Assembly (NCBI GenBank): GCA_963678705.1
Contig: OY783214.1
Coordinates: 868,001-932,000 of the forward strand
From: Panorpa germanica
Taxonomy: Eukaryota > Arthropoda > Insecta > Mecoptera > Panorpidae
Direction: 5' to 3'
Length of the DNA stretch: 64,000 bases
Made by a program: the position numbers and the translations under genes. Each line of letters begins with the position of its first letter. Within the stretch, counting starts at the first letter, position 1. The notes beneath the pieces are model-generated. The model worked only from the letters and a program-made list of their open reading frames with translations, made no database searches and was not told where the DNA came from. Shown here in pieces: positions 53,637 to 63,622 of this stretch.

Positions 53637-54808
53637 TTAGTTTATACTCGTATAAAAGCAAGTTTCAAATAATAAAAAGTGTATTAATGGTTATAACTAA
53701 ACAATATATATGGTTTTCTTGAAAATTGTGACTGATTGTTTATGAACAATCACACTATACCAAGATAACGCAAAACAAAACATAACTTGTCGCATATCAT
53801 AATACCATATTAAATTTATAGAAATTCCAGGGTGCCTTTAATAATGTCTGGTGGCCAAGTGCCCTTCGAAGAATTAGGCCGGCAAAAATCTCTAGGAACG
53901 TCTACTGCACTATGGAGAACTATATTCATTGTTAAACATTAATTTTACAAACCGATTACCGTTCCATGAAAAGAGGCAACTATCTAATGGTTGTCCTCAA
54001 CTCTGGAACATGGTATTCGACAAAGACTGTGTTTCTCACTCGAAAGGTTGTGTAAACGTATGTTTTGTCGGATGATAAAGTGATCCTTGTCGGTGCATAT
54101 AGTATAGAACTACTAGAAAGCCGTTCTTTAGCTTTTATAGATAAAATGTGTAGTTTCTTGAAGCTACACAAAATAGCTATATTTTCAAGTAAAACAAAGA
54201 TGATGATTCTTGCCTTTGGCAAGACAGATGGGACTAAACAGAAAAAGAAAGAGCGACATTTTGGTTAACAATGACGTTAATTTTGATTTGCAACACAACT
54301 GGTACCTATCTACTGTGTGTGTGTGATCAGCTCCTGCTACTTTAGGTGAAAAAAAAGAATAAAAGTGAGAAATTAATTACGGAAAAAAATTAAATATATT
54401 ATATAAATACTTCCTCTAACGAAAAGTATTTAAGTTTATTTTAATATTCTGCTAATTTACTCTAAAATAAGTGTTTTTAAAAATGTTTGACAGTTGGAAG
54501 CCAGTGTTGAAAAATATAACTAAATATATATATGACGCGTACACGCGGTCTTATGAAAATAACCTCAAAACTGTAACTTTGTCGTTTTTGAGATAAAACA
54601 ATAATAAGTGCGATAGACAAAGAAATTGATAATAATTAAGTTACTGTTAGTGCTAAAACATCAACTGGTTAGAAAATTAAAGAAATTTGTAGACCTATAT
54701 AAGGAAGACCTGATATAAACACTACAAATATACGGAAAACAAAAGGTTGCTGCTCACTATCAAGTAAGTCAAATAACATTAACTATAAATAATATTAATA
54801 CATACCAA
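53637..54808 (+). repeat. Satellite monomer 48, subtype L
   Basis: 1172 bp, twin of monomers 12 and 32; tagcttttatag replaces tagcttctatag. Confidence 0.9.
53896..54268 (+). pseudogene. RT relic with extended open frame (subtype L, monomer 48)
   Basis: Third copy of the L-type relic. It differs from monomers 12 and 32 by one residue (Ser to Phe in LASIDK, from tct to ttt). Confidence 0.6.
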
Positions 54809-55448
54809 TTAGTTTATACTCGTATAAAATCGAGTTTTAAATAAAAAAGAGAGTGTATTTATTGTTATAAGTAAACAATATATATAGTTTTCTTAAAAAA
54901 TTGTGACTAATTGTTCATAAACAATCACACTATACCAAGATAACGCAAAAAAAAACATAACTTGTCTCATATTATAATACTATATAGAATTTATAGAAAT
55001 TCCAGGGTGCCTTTAATAATGTCTGGTGGCCAAGTGCCCTTCGAAGAATTAGGCCGGCAAAAATCTCTAGGAACGTCTACTGCACTATGGAGAACTATAT
55101 TTATTGTTAAACATTAACTTTACAAACCGATTACCGTTCTATAAAAAGAGGCAATTATCTAATGGTTGTCCTCAACTCTAGAACATGGTATTTGACGAGG
55201 ACTGTGTTTCTCACTCGAAAGGTTGTGTAAACGTATGTTTATAATAAGTGCGATAGACATAGAAATTGATATAAGTTAGGTAAGTGTTTGTGCTAAAACA
55301 TTAACTGGTTAGGAAATTCAAGAAATCTGTAGACCTTTATAAGAAAGACCTTACATAACCACTACAAATATACGGAAAACAAAAGGTTGCTGCTCACTAT
55401 CAAGTAAGTCAAATAACAATAACTATAAATAATAATAATACATAACAA
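54809..55448 (+). repeat. Satellite monomer 49, subtype M (internally deleted)
   Basis: 640 bp. It has the scar of monomers 13 and 33, but the junction is 3 bp shorter (gtatgtttataataag). The palindrome is broken to gttcataaac. Confidence 0.9.
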
Positions 55449-56568
55449 TTAGTTTACACTCGTATAAAAGCAAGTTTCAAATAATAAAAAGTGTATTAAT
55501 GGTTATAACTAAACAATATATATGGTTTTCTTGAAAATTGTGACTGATTGTTTATGAACAATCACACTATACCAAGATAACGCAAAACAAAACATAACTT
55601 GTCGCATATCATAATACCATATTAAATTTATAGAAATTCCAGGGTGCCTTTAATAATGTCTGGTGGCCAAGTGCCCTTCGAAGAATTAGGCCGGCAAAAA
55701 TCTTTAGGAACGTCTACTGCACTATGGAGAACTATATTCATTGTTAAACATTAATTTTACAAACCGATTACCGTTCCATGAAAAGAGGCAACTATTTAAT
55801 GGTTGTCCTCAACTCTGGAACATGGTAATCGACGAGGACTGTGTTTCTCACTCGAAAGGCTGTGTAAACGTATGTTTTATCGAATGATAAAGTAATCCTT
55901 GTCGGTGCAAATAGTATAGAACAACTAGAAAGCCGTTCTTTAGCTTCTATAGATAAAATGTGTAGTTTCTTAAAGCTACACAAAATAGCTATATCTTCAA
56001 GTAAAACAAAGATGATTATTCTTGCCTTTAACAAGACAGATGGGACTTAACAGAAAAAGGAAGAACTACATATTGGTTAACAGAGACGTTAATTTTGATT
56101 TGCAACACAAGTGGTACCTATCTACTGTGTGTGTGTGATCGGCTCCTGCTACTTTAGGTGAAAAAAAGATTAAAAGTGAGAAATTAATTACGAAAAAAAA
56201 TTAAATATATTATATAAATACTTCTTCTAACGAAAAGTATTTAAGTTTATTTTAATATTGTGCTAATTTAATCTGAAATAAGTGTTTTGAAAAATGTTTG
56301 ACAGTTGGAAACCAGTGTTGAAAAATATAACTAAATATATATATGACGCGTACACGCGGTCTTATGAAAATAACCTTAAAACTGTAACTTTGTCGTTTTT
56401 GAGATAAAACAATAATAAGTGCGATAGACAAAGAAATTAATAAATATTAGTTTATTGTTTATTGTTAACCTCATATAAACACTATAAATATACGGAAAAC
56501 TAAAGGTTGCTGCTCACTATCAAGTAAGTCAAATAACATTAACTATAAATAATAATAATACATAACAA
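55449..56568 (+). repeat. Satellite monomer 50, E head / F tail with deletion
   Basis: 1120 bp. It has the same head-tail plan and the same about 50-bp deletion scar as monomer 40. Confidence 0.88.
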
Positions 56569-57743
56569 TTAGTTTATACTCGTATAAAAGCGAGTATCAA
56601 ATAATAAAGAGAGTGTATTAATTGTTACAAGTAAACAATATATATGGTTTTCTTGAAAATTGTGACTGATTGTTTATGAACAATCACACTATACCAAGAT
56701 AACGCAAATAAAAAAAATAACTTGTCGCATATTATAATACTATATAGAATTTATAGAAATTCCAGGGTGCCTTTAATAATGTCTGGTGGCCAAGTGCCCT
56801 TCGAAGAATTAGGCCGGCAAAAATCTCTAGGAACGTCTACTGCACTATGGAGAACTATATTCATTGTTAAACATTAATTTTACAAACCGATTACCGTTCC
56901 ATGAAAAGAGGCAACTATCTAATGGTTGTCCTCAACTCTGGAACATGGTATTCGACAAAGACTGTGTTTCTCACTTGAAAGGTTGTGTAAACGTATGTTT
57001 TGTCGAATGATAAAGTGATCCTTGTCGGTGCAAATAGTATAGAACAACTAGAAAGCCGTACTTTAGCTTTTATAGATAAAATGTGTAGTTTCTTGAAGCT
57101 ACACAAAATAGCTATATCTTCAAGTAAAACAAAGATGATGATTCTTGCCTTTGGCAAGACAGATGGGACTTAACAGAAAAAGAAAGAGCGACATTTTGGT
57201 TAACAATGACGTTAATTTTGATTTGCAACACAACTGGTACCTATCTACTGTGTGTGTGTGATCGGCTCCTGCTACTTTAGGTGAAAAAAAAGATTAAAAG
57301 TGAGAAATTAATTACGGAAAAAAATTAAATATATTATATAAATACTTCTTCTAACAAAAAGTATTTAAGTTTATTTTAATATTGTGCTAATTTACTCTAA
57401 AATAAGTGTTTTTAAAAATGTTTGACAGTTGGAAGCCAGTGTTGAAAAATATGACTACATATATATATGACGCGTACACGCAGTCTTATAAAAATAACCT
57501 CAAACCTGTAACTTTGTCGTTTTTAAAATAAAACAATAATAAGTGCGATTGACATAGAAATTGATATAAGTTAGGTAAGTGTTTGTGCTTAAACATCAAC
57601 TGGTTAGGAAATTCAAGAAATCTGTAGACCTATATAAGGAAGACCTTACATAACCACTACAAATATACGGAAAACAAAAGGTTGCTGCTCACTATCAAGT
57701 AAGTCAAATAACAATAACTATAAATAATATTAATACATAACAA
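56569..57743 (+). repeat. Satellite monomer 51, B head / C tail
   Basis: 1175 bp, related to monomer 41. It keeps aaaggttgtg where 41 has aaagaatgtg, so the crossover point or the parent differs slightly. Confidence 0.85.
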
Positions 57744-58680
57744 TTAGTTTATACTCGTATAAAAGCAAGTTTCAAATAATAAAGAGTGTATTAATTGTTA
57801 TAAGTAAACAATATATATGGTTTTCTTGAAAATTGTGACTGATTGTTTATGAACAATCACACTATACCAAGATAACGCAAAACAAAAGATAACTTGTCGC
57901 ATATCATAATACTATATTAAATTTATAGAAATTCCAGGGTGCCTTTAATAATGTCTGGTGGCCAAGTGCCCTTAGAAGAATTAGGCCAGCAAAATTCTCT
58001 AGGAACGTCTACTGCACTATCGAGAACTATATTCATTGTTAAACATTAATTTTACAAACCGATTACCGTTCCATAAAAAGAGGCAAGTATCTAATGGATG
58101 TCCTCACCTCTGGAACATGGTATTCGACGAGGACTGTGTTTCTCACTCGAAAGGTTGTGTAAACGTATGTTTTGCCGAATGATAAAGTGATCCTTGTCGG
58201 TGCAAATAGTATAGAACAACTAGAAAGCCGTTCTTCAGCTTCTATAGATAAAATGTGTTGTTTTTTGAAGCTTCACAAAAAACTATATCTTCAAGTAGAT
58301 CAAAGATGATTATTCTTGCCTTTAACAAGACAGATGGGACTTAACAGAAAAAGGAAGAACTACATATTGGTTAACAAAGACGTTAATTTTGATTTGCAAC
58401 ACAAGTGGTACCTATCTACTGTGTGTGTGTGATCGGCTCCTGCTACTTTAGGTGAAAAAAAGATTAAAAGTGAGAAATTAATTACGAAAAAAAATTAAAT
58501 ATATTATATAAATACTTCTTCTAACGAAAAGTATTTAAGTTTATTTTAAAATTGTGCTAATTTAATCTGAAATAAGTGTTTTGAAAAATGTTTGACAGTT
58601 GGAAACCAGTGTTGAAAAATATAACTAAATATATATATGACGCGTACACGCGGTCTTATGAAAATAACCTCAAAACTGTA
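57744..58680 (+). repeat. Satellite monomer 52, F/A-like, truncated; last of the array
   Basis: 937 bp. It follows subtype F/A until ctcaaaactgta and is then cut by an LTR end. The expected continuation actttgtcg is not found to the right of the retroelement. A private gaagcttcac is in the RT relic. Confidence 0.9.
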
Positions 58681-59021
58681 TGTTTGGGTTTGGGTGTCTT
58701 TTTCTATGCAATTAAGTAAACACCCAATTTTATAATATTGTATAATTTTGCTGTAGTTTCGTAATAAAAATCATTCGTAATTAACAACAATTAATTGTAT
58801 TAATTTAATATAATCAATTAAACTTTTATTGAAATAATACTAATGCGACAAAATGAACATGCTTTATTAAGCTAATAAAAATGAATGAATGAACAGAAAC
58901 AAATGAATTCTAGTTAATGATTTTACAATTTTAAAAGGTTACTAAGATAATAAATAAATTTGACAATAAAGAAATTTATAAATATTTAATAGAAGGTAAA
59001 TGTTTATTTGTTTCTTTAACA
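58681..59021 (-). repeat. 3' LTR of the BEL/Pao element
   Basis: Read on the - strand, it begins TGTTAAAG directly after a polypurine tract and ends CCCAAACCCAAACA, giving the TG...CA ends of a 341-bp LTR. It contains an AATAAA signal (ttaataaagc on the - strand). The outer 201 bp (58681-58881) recur in inverted orientation at 63423-63622. No direct-repeat 5' LTR is present in the window. The outer end abuts satellite sequence with no target-site duplication that I can see. Confidence 0.78.
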
Positions 59022-59570
59022 TACTCCCCCCGTTGATGTATCGGCAGGTGCATCAAGATTGTCTAAGGGTAGTAAGGCAATTTTTCTTACGGCTCTGGTA
59101 GTTTCACCATATTGTGTTTTTAATACTGCTACTCGAACTTGAGAATCTGTCCCTGGTAATAATTTTATTATTCGTCCTAATGCCCATTGGGTTGGTGGCA
59201 TATTGTCTTCCTTAATTAAGACCAGAGATCCTATTTTAATGTCTGGACTAGTAGTTGTCTTCCATTTGCTTTTTTGTTGGCAGTGATTGATATAATCAGA
59301 TGACCATCTTTTCCAGTAATGTTGAATACAATCTTGTATATGAGAGAAGCGTTGCATTTTATTTAAATTAACTGGAGGTTGCGCTACTGGTGTGATACTA
59401 GTAATGAGGCGACCGATAATTAAGTATCCAGGGGTGATAGGATTTAATTAGTTAGGGTCAGAGGACATAGCATATAATGATCGGGAATTTAAGATTGCTT
59501 CTACTTTTGTCAAAAGAGTATATAAATCTTTATAAGAAAGATAACTGTTCATTAGAACTTTTTTAAATGA
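59016..59570 (-). pseudogene. BEL/Pao integrase C-terminal part and DUF5641-like domain, broken
   Basis: This continues the integrase frame past a TAG at 59571-59573 and contains a TAA at 59448-59450; between the stops it still reads like polyprotein (KVEAILNSRSLY, then TPGYLIIGR). The last 113 codons are intact and carry HYWKRWSSDYI, KIGSLVLIKED and WALGRIIKLLPG, the pattern of the DUF5641 domain that closes BEL/Pao polyproteins (RWS.EYL, vGdlVlik, WplGrI...PG.DG.vR). It ends STGGVC and a stop inside the LTR. In an intact element it would be part of one gag-pol product. Its frame is the same as the upstream gag-protease frame. Confidence 0.8.
59022..59031 (-). other. Polypurine tract of the BEL/Pao element
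   Basis: The - strand reads ggggggagta immediately before the LTR start TGTTAAAG, the usual primer site for plus-strand DNA synthesis. It overlaps the last codons of the coding frame, whose stop lies just inside the LTR, an arrangement common in compact LTR elements. Confidence 0.7.
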
Positions 59571-59945
59571 CTAAGTAGATTTTACATTCGTTTCCCACAG
59601 CCTACCAAAATGTGGAGGTCTGAGTTGTATGAATTTCCAAGTAATGGATAATTCAGAAGCAGAAACTGCAAGTTTAGAAGTCTTTGACTCATAAGCATGA
59701 AATTTTGCTAAAATATTGTTAGTTCCCACAAAGTTAGTTCCATTATCGGAGTATATAGTGTAAGGTTTTCCACAGCGAGATATAAACCGATTAAGTGCTG
59801 CGAGGAAACATTGAGTCAATTCCGTAACAAATTCAAAATGAATTGCTTTAGTAGTAAAGTATATATATATATAAAAAAATGTAAGCTGCTTTAATGAAAG
59901 CTCCTTAAAAATCCTTACCGATTTTTAAATATTATTGGACCGGCA
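59571..59945 (-). pseudogene. BEL/Pao integrase catalytic core fragment, frameshifted
   Basis: The piece starts at INYAGPI near 59930-59945, matching the first catalytic region (usually DYAGP; the Asp reads Asn here), then meets a stop and frame changes. It resumes FTTKAIHFEFVTEL, then RFISRCGKPYTIYSDNGTNF with the second catalytic Asp, and RPPHFGRLWE; the final catalytic Glu is expected near this motif. The open part is 82 codons (59571-59819). The integrase N-terminal zinc-binding region is absent because the sequence jumps from the RNase H end straight to INYAGP. An AT dinucleotide run (59861-59871) sits in the coding part and may have caused slippage. Confidence 0.8.
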
Positions 59946-59963
59946 TAATTAATATTATATTAA

Positions 59964-62552
59964 TTAAGGTTTACATTTAAAAGGCCACAAATCCAAAGAT
60001 TGTTTAAACCAGAAAAGGCATGACCAACACCATAAATAATTATTTATGACTTGGTTAGCAATTGTACCATGGGAAATATAATCAGCAGGGTTACTGTCTT
60101 TAGGTATGTGACTCCATTGAAACGGGTCATTCATAATTGATTGTATTTCAGAGATACGATTAGCTATAAATACCTTTAAAGTATGTGGTGAAAGTTTTAA
60201 CCAAGATAATACTATTGTCGAATAAGACCAAAGTTTAACTTTATTAATCTTGATAGGTAGAGTGCTTATCAATTTTTGAGTCATTCTACTCAATATTAAA
60301 GCTGAGCATAACTCTGAACAAGGAATGCTAAGTTTATTTAGTGGTGCAACCTTAGATTTAGAATGTACTAACGATAATTGTGAATCGCCTTGAATGTTAA
60401 AAGATTTAAAATATACGCAGGCGCCATAAGCTTTTTCTGAGGCATCACAAAAATCGTGTAACTCAATATTAATGCAGTCTAAGATTATAACTTTCCTAAG
60501 TATTGAAAAGTTATTTAATTCTGGTAAATTTTGTATTAATGTTAACCAAAATTCAACCAAATTTTGTGGTAATTCATCATCCCAATTCAATTTATGTAAC
60601 CATAATGTTTGAATCATAATTTTAAGTGGAATGATGCAAGGTGATAGTAATCCAAAGGGATTAAATATTTTGGAAATAAATAACAAAATAGTGCGTTTAG
60701 TATATTTATCAGGTGGCTTAAAAGTAATATTATACTTAAAGGTGTCGGATTCAGAATCCCATTTTACCCCAAGGGTCTTGACATTTTCCGATTCTTTAGA
60801 ATCGATTATAAAATGTTTATCCGAGTTAGTACCTTTGATACCTGATAATAATATATGTGAATTTGATATCCAATTTCTTAATTTAAAACCAGTGCTGTAC
60901 AAAATTAGATTATTTCTATGACAGCGTTCAGCAATTTGCTTCAGGTTTGGATTATTGAAATGTGGATATTCTAGTTTGATGTGTCTAGGAATCACAAAGT
61001 TTGAAATATTTATTTCAGAGTGTGGTATTTTATTAGTTATTTTGTCCATAACTAGACAATTAAACTGTGTAGTTAAAGAATGTATATTTACATTTATTTT
61101 AGAAGTGACATTTGTAGATGCATTGCCAATTCCAGATATAACTACACTAGTATTCATTAAGTTATTACTTAATTTATGAGCTAGATGTTTAGTTATATAA
61201 CTGGTTTGACTTCCATTATCAAGTAATGCCCTTGCTATAACCGATTTACCTTTATCATCAATGTCTTCAACTAATGCTGTTGAATGCAAAGTTTGATTAG
61301 CATTTAGAATTTGAGATGTGAAAGTATCACTAGAGGTGGGTGAAACAGCTAAATCATTTTGAGGTGGTTTAGAGGTCAAAGGAGATAAGTGCAACAAAGT
61401 ATGATGAATCTTATCACATACATTACATGAGTATTTTGAAGTGCATTTTTTAGTAAGGTGACCTTTTCTCATACAGTTCAAACATAAATTATGTTTTCTG
61501 GCTTGTTTAATACGTGAACTTACTGTCCAATTAGAAAATGTCTTGCATTGGTGGACTGGGTGATTGCCATTACAAAAATACCATTTATTATTCTGAGAAA
61601 CTACTACAGATTTCTGAGACTTGGGTTTCGCACTAACTTTTAAATATTCACGTTGCTCATCAATTTCATGGGCGCGTTCCAACATGCTTGATAGAAGTGA
61701 ATCAATAGTTAGAAAATCACTTTTAGGGCTTTGAGACAAATGCCATTGAGCTTTAGTGGAAGAATCTAACTTTTTGATAATTAAAGCAGTAATATATTGA
61801 TCCCAACGTTTTTCAGATAAATGAGGAATACTATTTTCCAAAGACTTTACATATTTTCTAATGAGGGATGCTGTGGTTCTCAAGTTATCACTAGATTCTA
61901 AATTTAAATTAGGGATATTTAAAAATGAATTAATGTGATGAGAAATTCTTTGCATTTTACTGTCGTACATTTCAAGCAAAAGTTCCCAGCATAAATTGTA
62001 GTTTTTGCCATCAATTTCTACGTATAATATGTTATCAAGTGCTTCACCCTTTAAATAACTTCTAAGCAAATGAAGCTTTTTGAGATTAGAAAAATTAACT
62101 TGACTGTGAATCAAGCTTATATAATTTGATTTAAAGGCATTCCAACTTGCAATATCACCGTAGAAAGTAGGTACAGAAGTATGAGGTTTTTCAATATTGT
62201 TATTAGTATAATTGCATGAATTACTTATATTTAGAGATAATTCCAATTCAGGATCAGAAAGTATTTCATTTAATACGGACTCTATATCTACATATTTATT
62301 TAGAAGATCAACACGTATATCATTTATTCTTTTTATTTCAGAATCGTTATCAATATTTAATTCCAGTAATGAAGTGCAAATTTCTTGTAATTCATCAAAC
62401 AGAGGAAAACATATTCTTTTATAAGATCTTATTTTGTGAATATTATAAGTAGAAGGATCTTCTACATTTATTTTATCAATTACTTTGATATAATTATCTA
62501 AAATAGATTGAATGGAAAGCAATTTAGCATTTAGTTTTCTTAATACTGCCAT
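59964..62552 (-). pseudogene. BEL/Pao gag-protease-RNase H open frame lacking the reverse transcriptase core
   Basis: An open - strand frame (873 codons from 62585; the better start is the second Met, MAVLRKL at 62552, in context tcatcATGg). Domains in order, numbered from 62585: gag with PTFYGDIASWNAFKSNY (about 139-155) and LKKLHLLRSYLKGEA (168-182); a first knuckle-like CNGNHPVHQC (338-347) and CLNCMRKGHLTKKC (368-381); aspartic protease ALLDNGSQTSYI (453-464); then at about 545-550 a jump to the far end of the RT region, GFKLRNWISN (566-575); Pao-type region (FNPFGLLSPC, 641-650); RNase H with DFCDASEKAYGA (711-722), SELCSAL (757-763) and NPADYISHG (832-840). Roughly 400-450 residues that hold the RT active site in family members are missing, yet the frame stays open. 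The RNase H block usually reading W.DS has WSYS (786-789), replacing a catalytic Asp with Tyr. Not functional alone. Confidence 0.85.
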
Positions 62553-62600
62553 GATGATAATAAATATTATTGAATATTTAATCAAAACAGTAAATAAGTT

Positions 62601-63041
62601 ATGTATATACCTAACAACTTTGTGGGGTTGAGGTGTAGATGATTAAAAATATACGTATAAAATCAACTTTGTGGGGTTGACGTATATTTAAATTAATGTA
62701 TATACCTATGAAATCAACTTTGTGGGGTTGAGGTATAAATTAAATATAGTATATACCTATAAAATCAACTCTATGAGGTTGAGGTATAAATGATTAAACA
62801 TATACGTATGAAATCAACTTTGTGGGGTTGACGTATATTTAAATTTATGTATATACCTATGAAATCAACTCTATGAGGTTGAGGTATACATAAATTATAG
62901 TATATACCTATAAAATCAACTCTATGAGGTTGAGGTATAAATGATTAAACATATACGTATGAAATCAACTCTATGAGGTTGACGTATATTAAAATTTATG
63001 TATATACCTATGAAATCAACTCTATGAGGTTGAGGTATAAG
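62601..63041. repeat. 49/51-bp hairpin minisatellite, nine units
   Basis: Nine copies of a core atcaact(t/c)t.tg.ggttga recur with spacings 49, 51, 51, 49, 51, 51, 49, 51, so the array has its own three-unit (151-bp) higher-order period. Each unit is flanked by arms tatacct and aggtata, or tatacgt and acgtata; the two arms always change together, so each unit can fold back on itself with CAAC pairing to GTTG inside. It lies just upstream of gag, in the place of the 5' untranslated leader. Confidence 0.85.
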
Positions 63042-63290
63042 TGACCATTTCTATGAGAACGAATGTAAAATATAATATTGAAAACAATTATAAACAAGAT
63101 GCAAATGGGGTTATTAATTATTTATCGGTAACATCAAAAACTAGATCATATATGCAGTATTTTTATGCTCCAGATAATTAATTCCCAGCTATGTTGTAGT
63201 GTAATATGCAGAATTTCAATATTTTACCTCATAATCAATTTTCGAAGATGGTGTGGATTCATTTTGTTCAATTCACAATAGCTGTTCAAA
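63042..63290. other. Unassigned AT-rich stretch between two tandem repeats
   Basis: I see no coding frame, repeat or motif here that I recognise. tgttgtagtg near 63194 is a possible LTR-like TG start for the inverted LTR piece, but no polypurine tract or duplication supports it. Confidence 0.4.
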
Positions 63291-63420
63291 AATGGTTGGT
63301 TGACAACATCCGTTGCTCAATGGAACAATGGTTGGTTGACAACATCCTTTGCTATAAGCACCAATGGTTGTTTTATGACATCCGTTGTTATATGCAACAA
63401 TAGTTGCTTGACGACATCCG
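63291..63420. repeat. 36-bp tandem repeat, about 3.6 copies
   Basis: Units beginning aatggttggttgacaacatc start at 63291, 63327, 63363 and 63399, an exact 36-bp spacing, with growing divergence toward the right. Each has the small palindrome gttgacaac or a variant of it. It abuts the inverted LTR piece, so it may be U3-type enhancer repeats of a related LTR. The 36-bp period keeps a short + strand frame open (12-residue repeat QWLVDNIRC...), which I take as coincidental. Confidence 0.75.
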
Positions 63421-63422
63421 TT

Positions 63423-63622
63423 TTTTTATTAGCTTAATAAAGCATGTTCATTTTGTCGTATTAGTATTATTTCAATAAAGGTTTAATTAATTATATTAAA
63501 TTAATACAATTAATTGTTGTTAATTACCAATGATTTTAATTACGAAACATCAGCAAACTTATACAATATTATAAATTGGGTGTTTACTTAATTGCATAGA
63601 AAAAGACACCCAAACCCAAACA
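63423..63622 (+). repeat. Inverted copy of the LTR 3' portion (200 bp)
   Basis: Reverse complement of 58681-58881, with about ten differences, ending at the same base (...CCCAAACCCAAACA). It includes ttaataaagc with AATAAA. Its orientation is opposite to the retroelement between the two copies, so it is not the 5' LTR of that element in a normal arrangement. Its outer edge cuts into a non-LTR ORF1. Confidence 0.85.

Larger units (their letters stand above)
1..58680 (+). repeat. Satellite array: 52 head-to-tail monomers of about 1.17 kb with higher-order repeat structure
   Basis: The same sequence recurs every 1170-1177 bp from the first base to 58680, always in one orientation. The phase used here starts each monomer at ttagtttatactcgtata. 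Most monomers are full length; three of about 640 bp, two others and the last one are truncated. Subtypes recur in fixed order, and position 16689 onward matches position 1 onward almost base for base for about 10.3 kb, which defines a higher-order repeat with an eight-monomer F-to-M core. The left edge lies outside the window, and the right edge is an LTR end at 58681. Each monomer carries a reverse-transcriptase relic but no intact gene. A centromeric or heterochromatic location is an inference from length and homogeneity only. Confidence 0.97.

Noticed and set aside
1..58680. Telomeric repeats (TTAGG) or rDNA within the array, suggested by the R1-like relic
   Set aside because: ttagg occurs only singly, never in tandem, and I recognise no 18S or 28S segment in the monomer.
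1..58680. CRISPR array
   Set aside because: The repeats are over 1 kb long with no short repeat/unique spacer pattern, and the sequence is eukaryotic.
60631..62452. Several + strand ORFs of 70-96 codons inside the BEL/Pao region
   Set aside because: All lie antisense to the clear gag-protease-RNase H frame and show no domain of their own.
63206..63403. + strand 65-codon ORF with 12-residue repeats
   Set aside because: The repeats follow from the 36-bp DNA repeat, a multiple of three; there is no other sign of coding.
58681..63622. A DNA transposon with 200-bp terminal inverted repeats
   Set aside because: The left repeat is the end of an LTR that begins right after a polypurine tract and BEL/Pao coding sequence; no transposase and no target-site duplication were found.
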